DNA from: Cephalopachus bancanus
Lineage: Eukaryota > Chordata > Mammalia > Primates > Tarsiidae
Direction: 5' to 3'
Length of the DNA: 64,000 bases
NCBI GenBank assembly: GCA_027257055.1
Contig: JAPVLO010000384.1
Location: forward strand, 2,170,001 to 2,234,000
Shown here: piece after piece, positions 1 to 11,849 of the stretch
Layout of the letters: each line of letters begins with the position of its first letter
Numbering within the stretch: the first letter of the stretch is position 1
Notes under the pieces: model-generated
Told to the model about the DNA's origin: nothing
What the model saw: only the letters and a program-made list of their open reading frames with translations
Database searches by the model: none
Made by a program: the position numbers and the translations under genes

Positions 1-206
1 AAGCTCATCTTTGACTTTTTCCTCTTTCATGATTCCTGTGGCAGACTTAGAACTGGCATATGGCTTGTCCATGTCAGTCTTTCTTTGGCAAAATTTCTGC
101 TTTCAAAGCACTGGCTGCGGGTGACCATGCTGTGGTAGTAGCCTGTGTAGAAGCACTCTACATGAAATCTCTTTAGCTAATACTCTGATAGTCTCATCTG
201 TTGCTA
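1..206. other. Unassigned AT-rich DNA
   Basis: No repeat family, RNA gene or convincing coding segment is recognised before the first MaLR LTR. Confidence 0.4.
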
Positions 207-558
207 TTCTGTGAATGTTTGCGACCTCTTGAAATTTACACATTGGAGTCCTAACTCCCAAAGATGGTATTAAGAGATAGGGCTTTGGAAGGTGATTGGA
301 TCACGAGGGATTCAGCCTCATGAATAGAATTGATGCCATTATAAAAGGGACCTGAGAGAGATGGTTTTCTCCTTCCACCATGTGAGGATACAGCAAGACG
401 ACACTGTTCTGTAAACCAGAAAGTGGGTACTCATCGAACCTGCTGGTGCTTTGGTCTTGGACTTCACAGCCTCCACAGCTGTAAGAATTAAATTTCTGCT
501 GTTTATAAGCTACTCGGTCTATGCTATTTTGTTATAGCTGCCATAATGGAACAAGACA
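207..558 (+). mobile_element. MaLR-type solo LTR (MLT1/MST group)
   Basis: The block follows the MaLR LTR consensus in order: a GAATGTTTG-like 5' part, a stretch resembling 'ctcatgaatagaattgatgcc', 'ttccaccatgtgaggata', 'cttggacttcacagcctcc', an AATTAAATTTCTGCTGTTTATAAGC polyadenylation segment in two halves, and the terminal GGAACAAGACA. It is strongly diverged and no internal retroviral sequence adjoins, so it is an ancient solo LTR on the + strand. The exact subfamily is not certain. Confidence 0.75.
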
Positions 559-1773
559 CCGACCCACCTGTGAAAGGAATTGAACAGTATTGCATCGATA
601 CAAGATATGTCTATTTTATTGATTTGTTGCTTTTTCTTCCCAGCATGATAGAGCATATCGTATGCTTATGGCTTTCCCTACCAACTATATTAAAGTGCTA
701 TGGCTTATGAAATGCCCGATACAGATACATTCATTTTATTTCCCACATATTTTTTCATGATGTGCATTATTTGCACTTATTTTTACCAGGAATCTTATTC
801 AGTCTTACAATACCCGAGAAGTCCCCTCCGAAATAGCATCTCAGTGTGTCATTATTTTCAACATCTCATTCACAGTTTTGAGTGACAAGAAAGTCTATTT
901 CATCAATGTACTGAGAATTAATCAGTTTCTCTGGGATAGATTCAAGCTAACCAACCTCAAGGGATTGATGCATAAAATTGGAATTAAAATTTGTTATTTT
1001 ATAACAAAAAACAACTCTCCCAAGTAGACTGAATGTCTACATTTAATGGTCAGTCTTTCCTCTCCCTGTGAAAAATCAATATGAGTAGTCAAATTAAAAT
1101 CTGAAGATTGCTTGATGAGTATAATCTCAAAACACCAAAAAACAGAAAGACTAGCAGGGTCCTTGGGAAATATAATTAGAGACTTTCTCTTTGGCTCTGG
1201 TGAAATATCTGCCTTGGATAGCAAATATTCATATTTTTTAAGGAGAATATTCTTTCCATGAATAATAATATGGCAATTAAGTCTCTCAGAAAGGCATTTT
1301 GATTTAAAAAGGCACTATGCATTTTTTTGCATAGTGTATATCCTTTTTGTTCACATTTTTATGGTTAATAAGATAGCAATTGTTTTAGGTAATTGAATTA
1401 GACCCCTATTTGAAATAATCTCTTTCATCTAAACTTGAAATATCACTAGAAAAGAAGGGATAGACTATTTTAAAGATTAATGGTGAAAAATATAGTAAAA
1501 CAAAAGTCTCATCATCTTTCTTGTTTTACAGATGGAAGTATATATAACTTGGTATATTTTGTTAAAATGAAATTTATTTGCACTAACTATATAACTTGGG
1601 TTCATATTATTTAGAAACACATCATTATTGATTAACTCTTAAAAGAAAGTAAATATACTTTCAAAAAAACAAATAAAGAGGTAGTACATTTTTCGATACT
1701 TGCTTAAAATTTGGGTTGTCTACATGAGAGCATCACTTGAAAGAATGCAAAACTGTCAGCACAAAGCAGGCTG
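559..1773. other. Unassigned AT-rich DNA with one hairpin
   Basis: No repeat family or coding signal recognised. It holds a perfect 9-bp inverted repeat around a T6 loop at 1313-1336 (see findings). Confidence 0.4.
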
Positions 1774-1871
1774 TCGAAAGCCCAGCAGGTCGAGGCTGCG
1801 GTGGCCGGGAGCGGCCACTGCACTTCAGTCTGGGCGACAGAGTGAGACTCCAACTCAAAAAAAAAAAAAAA
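1774..1871 (+). mobile_element. 5'-truncated Alu (right arm only)
   Basis: Only the right arm is present: CCCAGCAGGTCGAGGCTGCG, the GTGGCC/GGCCAC hairpin, the 'ctgcacttcagtctgggcga' segment, and CCAACTC followed by about 13 A. The body matches the full-length copy at 2444-2730 closely, so it belongs to the same lineage-specific Alu group. I could not see a clear target-site duplication. Confidence 0.8.
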
Positions 1872-2433
1872 GAGTTTCTACAGACAAAACCAGTACTTTT
1901 CTTTGAAAACTGTTTTTGTCTTTGCTCCAAAATATGAAGCAAGAGCGATTAAGCCACCAAAGTTGTATAGTCATAGTGCACGGAAGTATTGATTCGATTC
2001 TACATCATTCTCATAAATATATGTCCTCGTTTATAAAATAAGTTAATAAAATAAGTTAAACATTACCCATACAGTAACCAAACATGAGGAATAAATCTCT
2101 GTGAAGATTCCTGAACAAAAATTTATCGTAAAGTATGGTCTGAAGTTACAACAAATAGTGTAAACTAATTAAGTTTGGAAGATACTTGAGAAAAATGATA
2201 ATCTAAACAATGTAATAAAGCTGAAGTTAGAAAGTGGGCCAAATTATAGATTGAGCTGGTTTCTATGTTTGGCAACCAGTATAAAAAAAATAGTTGTTTG
2301 TTACTATTTTCTGAGGAGTAGAGGGGAAAAGAGCAGAAAGTTGAAGTTTGAAAAGGTTGGAGGGAAAAGACGCATCCACTCAAATGATCATTTCTCAAGA
2401 TATTTCAGACCTTTAAGGTCATTGCTTAAAAGA
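1872..2433. other. Unassigned DNA
   Basis: No repeat family or coding signal recognised between two Alu copies. Confidence 0.4.
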
Positions 2434-2443
2434 AATGTCCTCA

Positions 2444-2730
2444 GCCAGGCTCTGTGACTCAGCCTGTAATCCCGCGCCTTTGGGAGGCTGAGGTGAGTGG
2501 ATTGCCTGAGCCCGCGGGTTCGAGACCCGCCTGGGCAGCGAGACCTCATCTCTACAATAAATCAAAAAATCAGCCGGGCGTGGTAGTACATGCCTGTAAC
2601 TCCGGCTACTTGGAAAGCTGAGGTGGAAGGATTGCCGGAGCCCAGCAGGTCGAGGCTGCGGTGGCCGGGAGCGGCCACTGCACTCCAGTCTGGGTGACAG
2701 AGTAAGACTCCCACTCAAAAAAAAAAAAAG
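2444..2730 (+). mobile_element. Full-length dimeric Alu, lineage-specific type
   Basis: Full dimer with A-tail. The left arm carries the Pol III B box inside a perfect tRNA T-arm-like hairpin (2514-2530: GCGGG, loop TTCGAGA, CCCGC). The right arm carries a GTGGCC/GGCCAC hairpin (2661-2678), and the middle linker is CTACAATAAATCAAAAAATC. The flanks show a probable target-site duplication, aatgtcctca/aaggtcctca, ending at 2443 and 2740. It serves here as the reference copy for the young Alus in the window. Confidence 0.93.
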
Positions 2731-2862
2731 GAAGGTCCTCAAAGCAGAATTCTGTTTATAGGACTGTGAACGATCATGTTATCTGTGAAGGCTTTCTGAC
2801 AAGCTTACTTTTGGGCCAATCTAGAAGGAATCTCCCCCAAAGTGTACCAAAAACAAACTAAA

Positions 2863-3180
2863 TTCCGGGGACTGGGGGGCAGTGCCTAATGTCTATAATC
2901 CCATTTTATTGGGAGAATTGCTTGAGGCCAGGAATTCAAGACCAGCCCAGGCAAATAGCAAGATCTCATCTCTACAAAAAAAAAAAAAAAAATGGAAAGT
3001 TAACTGGGTACGGTGGTATGCACTTGTCATTCCGACTGCTGGGGAAGCTTAGGTGAGAGGATCACTTGAGCCCAAGAGTTCAAGGTTGCAGTGAGCTATG
3101 ATCATGCCACTGTACTCTGGCTTGGGTGAGAGAAACCCTGTAGAAAAAATAAAATGAAATAAAATAAAATAAAACAAAGT
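2863..3180 (+). mobile_element. Old AluJ-like dimer
   Basis: The body matches the general primate Alu ('ctataatcccattttattgg', 'ttgaggccaggaattcaaga', 'cagtgagctatgatcatgcc'). It lacks the lineage-specific T-arm and GTGGCC hairpin of its neighbours, so it is older (AluJ grade). The mid A-stretch is long (17 A). The 3' tail has degenerated into (AAAAT)n-like sequence up to about 3200. Confidence 0.85.
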
Positions 3181-3200
3181 ACAGTAAAATAAAATATAGT

Positions 3201-4310
3201 ATAATAAATCTAATTGGGAATGAAACTTACAATTTACTGGTATGAATAGCTTTTGCATTGTTATAATGGCAAAGAAATTTACATAGGGGATTTACTCAAT
3301 GTGATTAATTTCATTTAGTTGCACTAAATAAAACAGAACTCTGGACAAACTATAAAAGGATCATTAGATCTATAAGATATGAGGTTCTTACCTCTTATGT
3401 AAACATACATTCGCCTATAACAAATACTGCCCTTGAAAATAAAGGAAAAGTTGTAAAACTATTATGCAAAATCTTCACCAGACACACAGGAAGTAATGAT
3501 TTAAACACATAGAAAAAAGAATATTGGTTGAAGTAGGCACTATTCTTTAGCCACCTTACTTGCCCTTACTCTGGCCTGGGTCATGGTGATGAAAAATGAA
3601 ACGGATAAAGTTAAAACTTTTTAATAACCCACTATAGGAAATCAAAGGAGAGTGTTTCTCTCACAGCACTTCAGATGGAATTCCACACCTTCTCAGGCAA
3701 CAGAAAGTTATGAGCCGAATCCAAAATCCTTAAATTGTTTTCTGTTCTTTAACATGATAGCTCAAACATTCATTATCTTGATGATCAAAACGAGCTCTTT
3801 TAAAATCATATGCCAGTCCTTTCCACCCTAAACTCCAACCTGTAATGTCTGGGAGTTTTCCTTGTCACTGCTTCATAAATGCGACAGAGCTTCCCTCCAG
3901 ACCTGCCTCTTTGACTTGTCAATACAGTGCTGTGACCGCTGCCGTGTCCACTGCGGTGGGCACAGCTGCCTTTACTGACAATAACTCCCAATGTTCCCAC
4001 TCATCCTAACTTCTGGATCCCCCACCATTGCCCATCGCCACTTCTGATTGACTGCTCAAGAAATTGAATTTCACTTTAGTACTGGAGTTCGCATTACTAT
4101 GACACACCTTTGGAAAAAGAAGGCTGGGTTTAGTGTGCGGTCCACACTCACCTTCCCCTAAACAGCGCAGTTTATCTCTCCAATGACATGACCACAGTTC
4201 ATCACGTGGAAATGCCTTTGATTCTCTGCCCATGTCCCTCAAGCTCCCAGAGAAGAAGAAACCCAACCTCATCAAAATTCAAAGTCCATTTTTTTTCCTG
4301 CTTCAGCATT
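3201..4310. other. Unassigned DNA
   Basis: Moderately AT-rich, slightly more GC in 3830-4260. No repeat family recognised. Short ORFs on either strand show no domain I know. Confidence 0.4.
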
Positions 4311-4670
4311 AGCTCCTTAGCTTAGTTGCTGTAATCGATGCATAAACTAGGTGGATTAAACAACATTTTATTTCTCACACTGGGAGACTGGAAAGTCCAA
4401 GATCAAGGTGCCAGGACATTCGATGTGTGGTGGAAGACCTCTTTCTGGTTTGTAAATGTCCTCTTTCTTGCTATATCTTCATATGACTGAGAAAAAGATC
4501 ATCTCCCTCCTTTCTCTTTTTATAAGGGCACTAATTCTATTCATTAGGGCTCCACCCTTGTTACCTAATTATATTTCAAAGATTCCACCTCCAAACACCA
4601 TCGCATTGGGTATTATGGATACAATATATGAATTTGGGGAGTGGGATGACAAAAATATCCAGCCCATAAC
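4311..4670 (-). mobile_element. MaLR-type solo LTR, antisense
   Basis: Reading the minus strand gives the MaLR LTR layout. On the + strand the visible landmarks are 'ggtggattaaacaacatttt' and 'atttctcac', 'ctggaaagtccaagatcaag' and the terminal 'ccagcccataac'. It is diverged, and neither an internal region nor a TSD is visible. Confidence 0.75.
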
Positions 4671-7600
4671 CCTACACATCAGTAAAAAAAGGCAGACAGT
4701 GTCCATTTATTTTCAAAGGAGAATGCACCTCTTCTCAGCAGTTGTTCATTATACAATTTCTCCAGTCAAACAATCATAACATAGTATGATGGGTACATTC
4801 CTTTAAATATCTAAAGTGAATGTTTGCGGACATTTCACCCACTGTGAAGTTTTAAGATGAGCATTAAATATATTATGCTGCATTTCATAAACAACGTATT
4901 TTATGAATTGGCTTCTAAGCGGAGGGCCCAAGAGAATACATTTACATGTGTGATGCCATGAAAAAAATGCCAATTGAAAAGCAATTTTGCTGTATTTCAG
5001 CAACTTCAACCAGCTCCGTTCTACCTTCGATCTTGATGTCCAAGAGTACAGAAATAGTTATCTCCAGTGTGGAAAACTGAGAGTAAATAAATATTAAAGG
5101 ACTACTGAAATGTAGTTAAACAGATAATTAATCAGTGTGTGTTTTGTTAAGATACACAACTCCTATGGGACTATATCAAGAATGCATTGCTACCATAACA
5201 GCAATCCACTTGAAGACTGCCATCATAGTGGTAAGCGCAATACTTTAGCCTATGCCCACATTGTTTGACTTTCACGACTGGAGGTTGAAACGCTCTAAAA
5301 TCTTGAATTTGGGCAGACTGTGCTTTCCAAAAGTCAAATCTTTTGTGGACACTTGGATATAAAGCTCACAAATAAATCTCACTGGTGTTTAAAGAAAGCA
5401 AGCTTATTATCGAGGCATTAATACTATTTTGCAGTTTGGTGTTAGCAAAAAAAAAGTAATTGCTAATTAAGTGGTTCAACTTGAAATAACCAAACCTAGC
5501 TTAGCGGCAACAATACAAGAATGCAAGAATATATCAAGTTTATAATTTTGAGCCACCTACTGAATTTCTAGACCAAGTCATCGACAGAACTCACCTGTAT
5601 ACTGGCTGGCTATGACTTTCTGTGATGGTCAGAGAAGACGTGAATTTTGACTTTGAGTTAGCATGAGGATCCAGATACTAACCAAAAACCATTCCCGAGG
5701 TATGGGATGAAGTGTGATTGTTCAAGATGAAGAAAGGAGAAATTATTGTGTGTAGGACTACAATAAACAAATAATTAATTAAATGAGGATATACAACCTC
5801 ATCATGGCCTAAGCCTTACCATTGGGTCAAGACTAGCTTTAAAAATCAGATCTCCACAAGGCAGCTTCCATTTGTTCTGAGAGATGAAGGCAGGGTAAGA
5901 GACATGAAGGACGGGGATAATTTTCTGGGTGGGATTCTGCGATACATTTACATCTAGGTGAAATTTGTCATGTTTCTTTCAACTGCTGCTCACCGCCTCT
6001 CCCCTGGATCCCAATATTCATAGTGGGGAGAAACAATAGCTGGACGTATGTTCAGTTTGGAAGACATCCATGATGTACCCACTGTGTACTATCTTGGACT
6101 GAAAATGAATAGCAATGCCTTTAACAGTTCAACTTTGCTTTATTGATCTCTGTTCCTTTCTTATGGAAGAATTGAGAGGCACTAACATCTTTGTGCATAC
6201 ATTTCTAACCCAGGGCAATTTGTTACAATGAATTTATATGTTTTAGTATTTTTTTAAAGAGTAATTGATAGAATTTGTAGAAAATCAAATTTCCATTTTC
6301 TCTTCTTTTTTATAAACAAATGCATGAAATAATTATTCTGTAATTTCCAACACTTCTATTTCTAGTTTTTAGGGTTTTTTTTTTTAATTTGATACAGGGT
6401 ATTAATTTCAACATAGTTGAAACACTTAGAATGGCACCAATGCTTATTTGCATACTTCATCACTTATTTCTATAAAATAAGCTAAAAAAATGAAGCTTGA
6501 ATGAGTTGAAGAAATTGTGCGTATATGGGGGGTAAGATAGAGAGAATGCTCCCTATGCTTTCTGTGGGCCTAAAATTTTTAATTTTTTTGTCTTTTTTAA
6601 CTTAAAAAATAGACACTTTTTTGGAGCAAATTTGTATAGGTATGCCTAACTTTACACATGTATCATCATCTTAGAAGATTATAAATTACAATTAACTGTA
6701 AAAAGAGAGACACACAGCACTTATGCCCAGCCTGGGACAGGGGATAGTAACTATGGTACTCTTTGTATAGACACCATGGCCTGATCACACAACAGTGGAA
6801 TGGTGACCGTTTGGATTAAAAAATAATTTCAGGCTGAACTCCCCCATGACAGCCTTAACTGTAAGCATTAAAATAGTTACAATTATTTGTAATCAAAACA
6901 ATTATACAACTGCTCATCTTTGATATGCAGTCATTGCCTTGCCACATTTACAATATGAACAAAAAGAAGAGAAATATAATGTTTATTTGACATAATTCAG
7001 CTTATGAGAAAAGGACAAGAAGTCACTTTTCCTTAACAGCCAGATGCTGGGCTCAATCTTCGTTTATTCTTTGTCTTCAAAGACATAGTCACACAAAGAC
7101 CTCATAGAGTGATCAAAACAAGGGGGAAAAGATCAGAGTAATGGATAAGATTCTTAACACTTCCAATTTCCTTTTGCAGTCTCTCTTTTTTTCTCTCTGT
7201 ACTACCCATCTGAGTATAGGAGTTACTATATTTAATAATCACAGTTTGAGAAAAGTGATGGCAACTGTGCTGTCATTTTTTAAAAACTTACGCATGAGTC
7301 ATTTAAAAATGAAAGGATAATTTGAGTACTTGAGAGGATTTAGGCAGCTGGGGAATGGATGAAACTAAGCAAACTGGCAAGGTGAAGCACAACCTTTAAA
7401 TCACCGACAGATCATTTTGACTCTCCAGACTGGAAGCGAGGTAGATAAGCCCTATATTTACCCATTCAAAAAGGCAATTCTGACTCGGACTCACCCAAAA
7501 CACCCTACAAGGAAACTAAAAAGCATCCAGAAACGGTCCTCAGTTAATAGATCTTTTTACAAGACCATATTTAGTTCCTGACATTACTGGAAAAAAAAAC

Positions 7601-8530
7601 TCATTGTATCCAACTGGCCTCTAAGTCAACAAAATTGATCAGACTATCATTTAATGGAATCCAGTCCAAACTAAAATGTAAAAAAAAAATTAAAGGAAAG
7701 AAAAAGAAATGAAAGAAAATTTCTAAACACACACTTCTAGAACATATTAGAAAAATACATTCCTTTATTAGTGTCTTGTATTTTGAATATTTTTCTGTAT
7801 TGTAAATGCAACAAACAGCTTCATTTTTATTGGTTTGTTGGTGGTTCATGGCTAGTGCCTCTGTGTTCTTCCTGGCATGTAACAACTTAAAGGATAGAAG
7901 GCTTGATTCAAAAGCCTCTTTCATATTTCTGCTGAAATTACACTGTAATAGTAACTATAAATGGGGTCACACAAAAATATTACATACAGCAGAGAGGAAG
8001 AAATGAAACAGAAGAGAGAACTGAAGAATAAGATCACAAGCACCCTGATATTCCTGAAGAGATGAATTTATGAAAAATGACACAGCTGAACATTTCTCCT
8101 TCTTCTTTTCTTGGGTTAAAAGAAAAAAAAGGGGTAAAAGACAGAACAGCTGAATTTTTAAAAAATTTGTTCTGTTTTGGTCCAGATATGACAAATCCCT
8201 GCTGTTCTTTGCAGTATACCATAGTTTCTCAAATTTAATTAGCAAGCACACAGTGGACACCTGGAAATAAAGATAGAAGAATAATTATTGGCAGTCACCA
8301 AGTATTTCTCACTACAAAGCATTAAAAAAATCCTCACTGCCACTGTGCATAGAACAAATGAAACACGGACCTAACACCATCCCCACAGAGTATTCAAGCC
8401 TTCAGACTCCCAAAGCCGAACATCTTGCCTGCAATGCAGTGGCCAGAATCCTAAGCAGACATCAGTGATGGAAGCTGCATCATTTCAAGCTGATTGTTAA
8501 GATAGTGGCTCCAAACCGCATTGCTTAGTT
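4671..8530. other. Long repeat-poor AT-rich stretch (about 3.9 kb)
   Basis: I recognise no SINE, LINE, LTR or DNA transposon and no conserved coding or RNA motif here. The ORFs are 60-110 codons with low-complexity or random-looking composition. It is the largest unannotated block of the window. Very old L2/L1 remnants could be hidden below what can be seen by eye. Confidence 0.4.
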
Positions 8531-8694
8531 CAGCCGTTCTCAAAGTGTGGTTTCTGCACAAAGATTATCAGCGTCACCTGTACTTGTTAGAATGCCAATT
8601 CTCATGTCCATGCCAGACCTGCTAAATCAGAAATTCTGGGTTTTTTCAGACCTCCCAGTGATTCCAATGCATGCTCGAGTGTGGGAGTGACTGG
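8531..8694 (+). mobile_element. MER5A-like hAT-Charlie MITE
   Basis: The start 'cagccgttctcaaagtgtgg' matches the MER5 terminal repeat CAGTGGTTCTCAAAGTGTGG. Internal landmarks follow in order: 'tcagcgtcacctgtacttgt', 'cagacctgctaaatcagaaa', 'gtgattccaatgcatgct'. The end 'gtgggagtgactg' is a decayed inverted repeat. It is a non-autonomous DNA transposon with no coding capacity. Confidence 0.75.
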
Positions 8695-9500
8695 TGTCAT
8701 TATTAGAGGTCGACAATAAATAACTTATTATAGGAAAGACAGCTGACTTTTAACATGGTCTCAAAAAAAAAGGCTTACAGATAACATAAGTGACAAGCAA
8801 GCAGGACCACTGGAGATGACTCAAGACTGCTTGGAAGAAAAGGGGGGAAAATGGAACAAAAATGGTTATTGATTTTTCTTTTTTCCTGATTAAAGTCTGG
8901 ATGTTTTCGGCCATTTATGAGCCTCAAGCAGAGAGAGTCTATTCATGGCATACAGATACTCCAAAGTTGGAGACCAGAAATGATACTTCAGCCGAGATGC
9001 ACTTGACATGGCTTGTCTGCCTCTAAGACTGTGAGTGGTATAAAGTGGGTCTAGATGGTCCTGAAAACATGTGCTTACTATAGGCCAAGGCCTTGGAGAA
9101 ACATCCAGAAGAAATAAATTTGTGTCCTTAATTGAAAAGGAATAAATTTGTGTCCTTAATTTAATTCATGCCAGGCTGAATTTGAGCGTCTCTGGTTGCA
9201 GTTGAGATGAAAAGGCTTTTAAACACAGGGATACTCAGGAATAGTCATTGCTTATAAGCATCCTCAGAGGGTTCAGCGAGCATGTTTGATAGAATTATCT
9301 CTTGATTAAACATCTCAACTTAAATCGGGGGTTAGGAGGTCTCTAGTGTATATGTTATTAAGGGAAGAATTTGTAAAGAATACATCCACCTCACAAAATT
9401 ATCAGGCAATCTTTACTTGAAGAAAATTTGTATAAGATATACAGGTTGCTACTATCATGAAGATAAAAAACAGAGTGACTACCATGACATACAATGGATT
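8695..9500. other. Unassigned DNA with a 28-bp-period duplication
   Basis: No repeat family recognised. A 21-base word beginning AATAAATTTGTGTCC occurs at 9113-9133 and again at 9141-9161, a simple tandem duplication with period 28. Confidence 0.5.
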
Positions 9501-9504
9501 TCTT

Positions 9505-10095
9505 TATTTTTCTTATTTTATTTTAAAGATGTGGGGTACAATTCAGGGTTAAGTATACTAATGTTCATTATGCAAGTACCCTTGTTGATGAGGTGTGCCC
9601 CTCCCTCTCCTAGCAGTTTCCCTCAACTGCCAATCCCACCCCTCCCCTAGCAGTTTTCCCCCACTGCCAATCTCTTTCTTACAGTAATATGACAGTTGTT
9701 CAAGGTCCACTTATGAGTGAGAACATATGGTACTCTGTTCTTTGTTTCTGTGATAGATCATTGAGTATGATCGACTCCAAATTCATCCAAGTTGCTGCAG
9801 AGTCCATATATTTGTCCTTCTTTATGGCTGCATCATATTTCATTATGTATATGTACCACATTTTTTTTATCCAATCCAGTTTCAATGGGCAGCATGATTG
9901 GTTCCTTGGTTTTGCTATTGTGAATAGAGCTGCAACAAACATGCATGTGCAGGTATCTTTTTGGTAGAATGATTTGAGTTCCTCTGGGAGGAACTCCCAA
10001 TGGGAGGATTGATGGATCATATGTAAGGTCAATTTCCAGTTCTTTCAGAAATCGTCACAGATTTCCTTTGTCACATGTACTTTGGTATGTCAATG
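9505..10095 (-). mobile_element. 5'-truncated L1, 3' end, antisense
   Basis: On the minus strand this is the last part of L1 ORF2 plus the 3' UTR. The + strand starts with a T-rich tail, then 'gatgtggggtacaattcagg', which corresponds to an L1 3' terminus reading CCTGAATTGTACCCCACATC. It ends within the 'aactggaaattgacctt' segment of ORF2. The same terminus occurs in the L1s at 14 kb, 33 kb, 42 kb and 46-49 kb, so they share a subfamily. Reading frames are broken. No clear TSD. Confidence 0.88.
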
Positions 10096-10309
10096 CATAA
10101 TCACTCTACTTCTTTACTTTCCTCTCTGTAGATTTTCTTCCTTTCAGAATACTTCTTTCTACCAAATGATGAAGTTAACCACACATTTCTTCTTCTAAAG
10201 ATATTAGGTAAGTTTTATTTCAGTCAAAATGTCTAACCAAATATCTCAACATGCCAGGCATCATAGAAGAGTTTAAAATATGGCTTTCTGTAGGAGGAAA
10301 TAAGACAAA

Positions 10310-10480
10310 TAAAATACTCATAACACTTACTATGAACTAAATACTTTCAAAATTCACCTTATTGCTAGGCATTGATGCTCCCACATTTTACAGGTGAAAA
10401 AACTAAAGCCTGTGGGGTTAAGCAACTTGCTTAAGACAGCAGAATCATAAAATAAAAAGCAGCATTGAAAGTCAGGCAAG
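10310..10480 (+). mobile_element. MIR SINE fragment
   Basis: The MIR core is visible: 'cccacattttacaggtgaaa', 'actaaagcc', then 'ggttaagcaacttgcttaag'. It is an ancient, heavily diverged tRNA-derived SINE. Confidence 0.65.
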
Positions 10481-10623
10481 CGGACACGAAACAAAAGCAT
10501 ATTCTCTTTATATTATACAACAAAGAGGTATGCCAATGGGTATAATAATCAATAGGCAGACAGAATGAAGTATTTATCGTCCCCATTTTAATTAATTATA
10601 TAGTATTTTTAGTGCTCTAAGTC

Positions 10624-11050
10624 AATGCTGTCCAACAGAAATATAATGTGAACTACATACGTAGTTGTAAATTCTCTAGTAACTACATTAAATATATAAA
10701 AAAGTAACATTCATTTTTTAAAAAATGTATTTTTTCCAGGTGCAGTGATGCACCCCTGTAATGCCAGCTACTGCTTGGCTGAAGTTGGAGGAACTCTTGA
10801 GTCCAGAAGTTCAAGACCAGTCTAGGCAACACAGTCAGATTCCATCTCAAAAAAAAAAAGATTTTATTTAACACATTCTGTCTAAAATATTATCATTTCA
10901 ACATGATCATCAACAACAAAATTTACTAATAAGATATTTATATTTTGACATACTATGATTTTGGCTTCAGTTTGTATTTAACACTTACAACACATCTCAA
11001 TTTAAATTAGCCACCTGAGTTAGTAGTTACCACATTAAACCTTTTAGCTC
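10624..11050 (+). mobile_element. Non-autonomous hAT-like DNA transposon, split by a FLAM
   Basis: Both halves match a common mammalian DNA element whose ends read CAGTGCTGTCCAATAGAA and a related inverted terminus. Here they are 'caatgctgtccaacagaaat' and 'acacttacaacacatctcaa' with 'ttagccac'. The two halves are separated by the FLAM monomer at 10736-10859. I cannot give the family name with certainty. Confidence 0.6.
10736..10859 (+). mobile_element. FLAM (free left Alu monomer)
   Basis: A single Alu left arm with its own A-tail: 'aggtgcagtgatgcaccc', 'ctgtaatgccagctactgct', 'ttcaagaccagtctaggcaa', 'ccatctcaaaaaaaaaaa'. No right arm follows, so it is an ancient monomeric SINE inserted into the DNA transposon at 10624-11050. 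Confidence 0.75.
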
Positions 11051-11849
11051 TAGGTGTTTATTGAATACTCAGTTTCTATACAGCATGGACTTATGCTTTA
11101 TGGTGGATAGATAATGAGACTTCAGTTTCTATTCTCAAGTCACCTTTTCTCAAGTCACAGTGTTGGAAGAATAATGATGTTTCCTGTTTTTTTAAATGCC
11201 CCTCCATAACAAATTATGCGACCTGATTTTTTGCATATGTGAGGGATTTTCCATTTACCAGCAAAAGAGATGACTGCTGCATAATTAATGATATTCTTAT
11301 TAAGAAAAATGCAAAAAAATTAAACAAGGAGAACAAAAACTCCTGCATGATGAATTTCCAATGCCCAAAGACTGAAGTGTTGCAGGTTTAAGAAAAACCT
11401 GCAGAGAGATTATGCTAGGATTGGTACTCAGTTAATGAACTGTGAAGATTTCTTAGCAGAGAAAATTGGAGAAGTAATGGTGCTAAAAGAATTCCTAGAG
11501 GCCTGACCAGCGGGCTTCCAGTAGTGGTTAATTGCCAAGCTCCAAAGGAGAGTAAGACAGGCAGCTCAATTGACTGCTAAGGAAGATGGGCAGTTGGTTT
11601 CTTGTCTTGTAGCAAGAATGCGAATTGGCCACAAAAAAAAGGCAATCATTAAAAAAAATTAAGCTTTCCCTTGGAATTTTGTGCCCTAGAGAGCATCACC
11701 CTCTTGGATTCAAAGGTCAGGACTTTCACAGGACATGCATCAGGAGATCATTGACTCTCACTATCAGCCAGCTGGTGGCGCTTGTAGTCTGGTCGCCAAG
11801 CCAAGCTCCACTCCCAGGTAGATTCGCATACTTCTTTAAGCTAGCCTCC
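11051..11849. other. Unassigned DNA
   Basis: No repeat family or coding exon recognised. A CTCF-core-like word lies at 11768-11782 (see findings). Confidence 0.4.

Noticed and set aside
2511..2535. Possible tRNA gene (B box and T arm)
   Set aside because: The hairpin recurs in the same place of every young Alu and is not accompanied by acceptor, D or anticodon arms, so it is part of the SINE.
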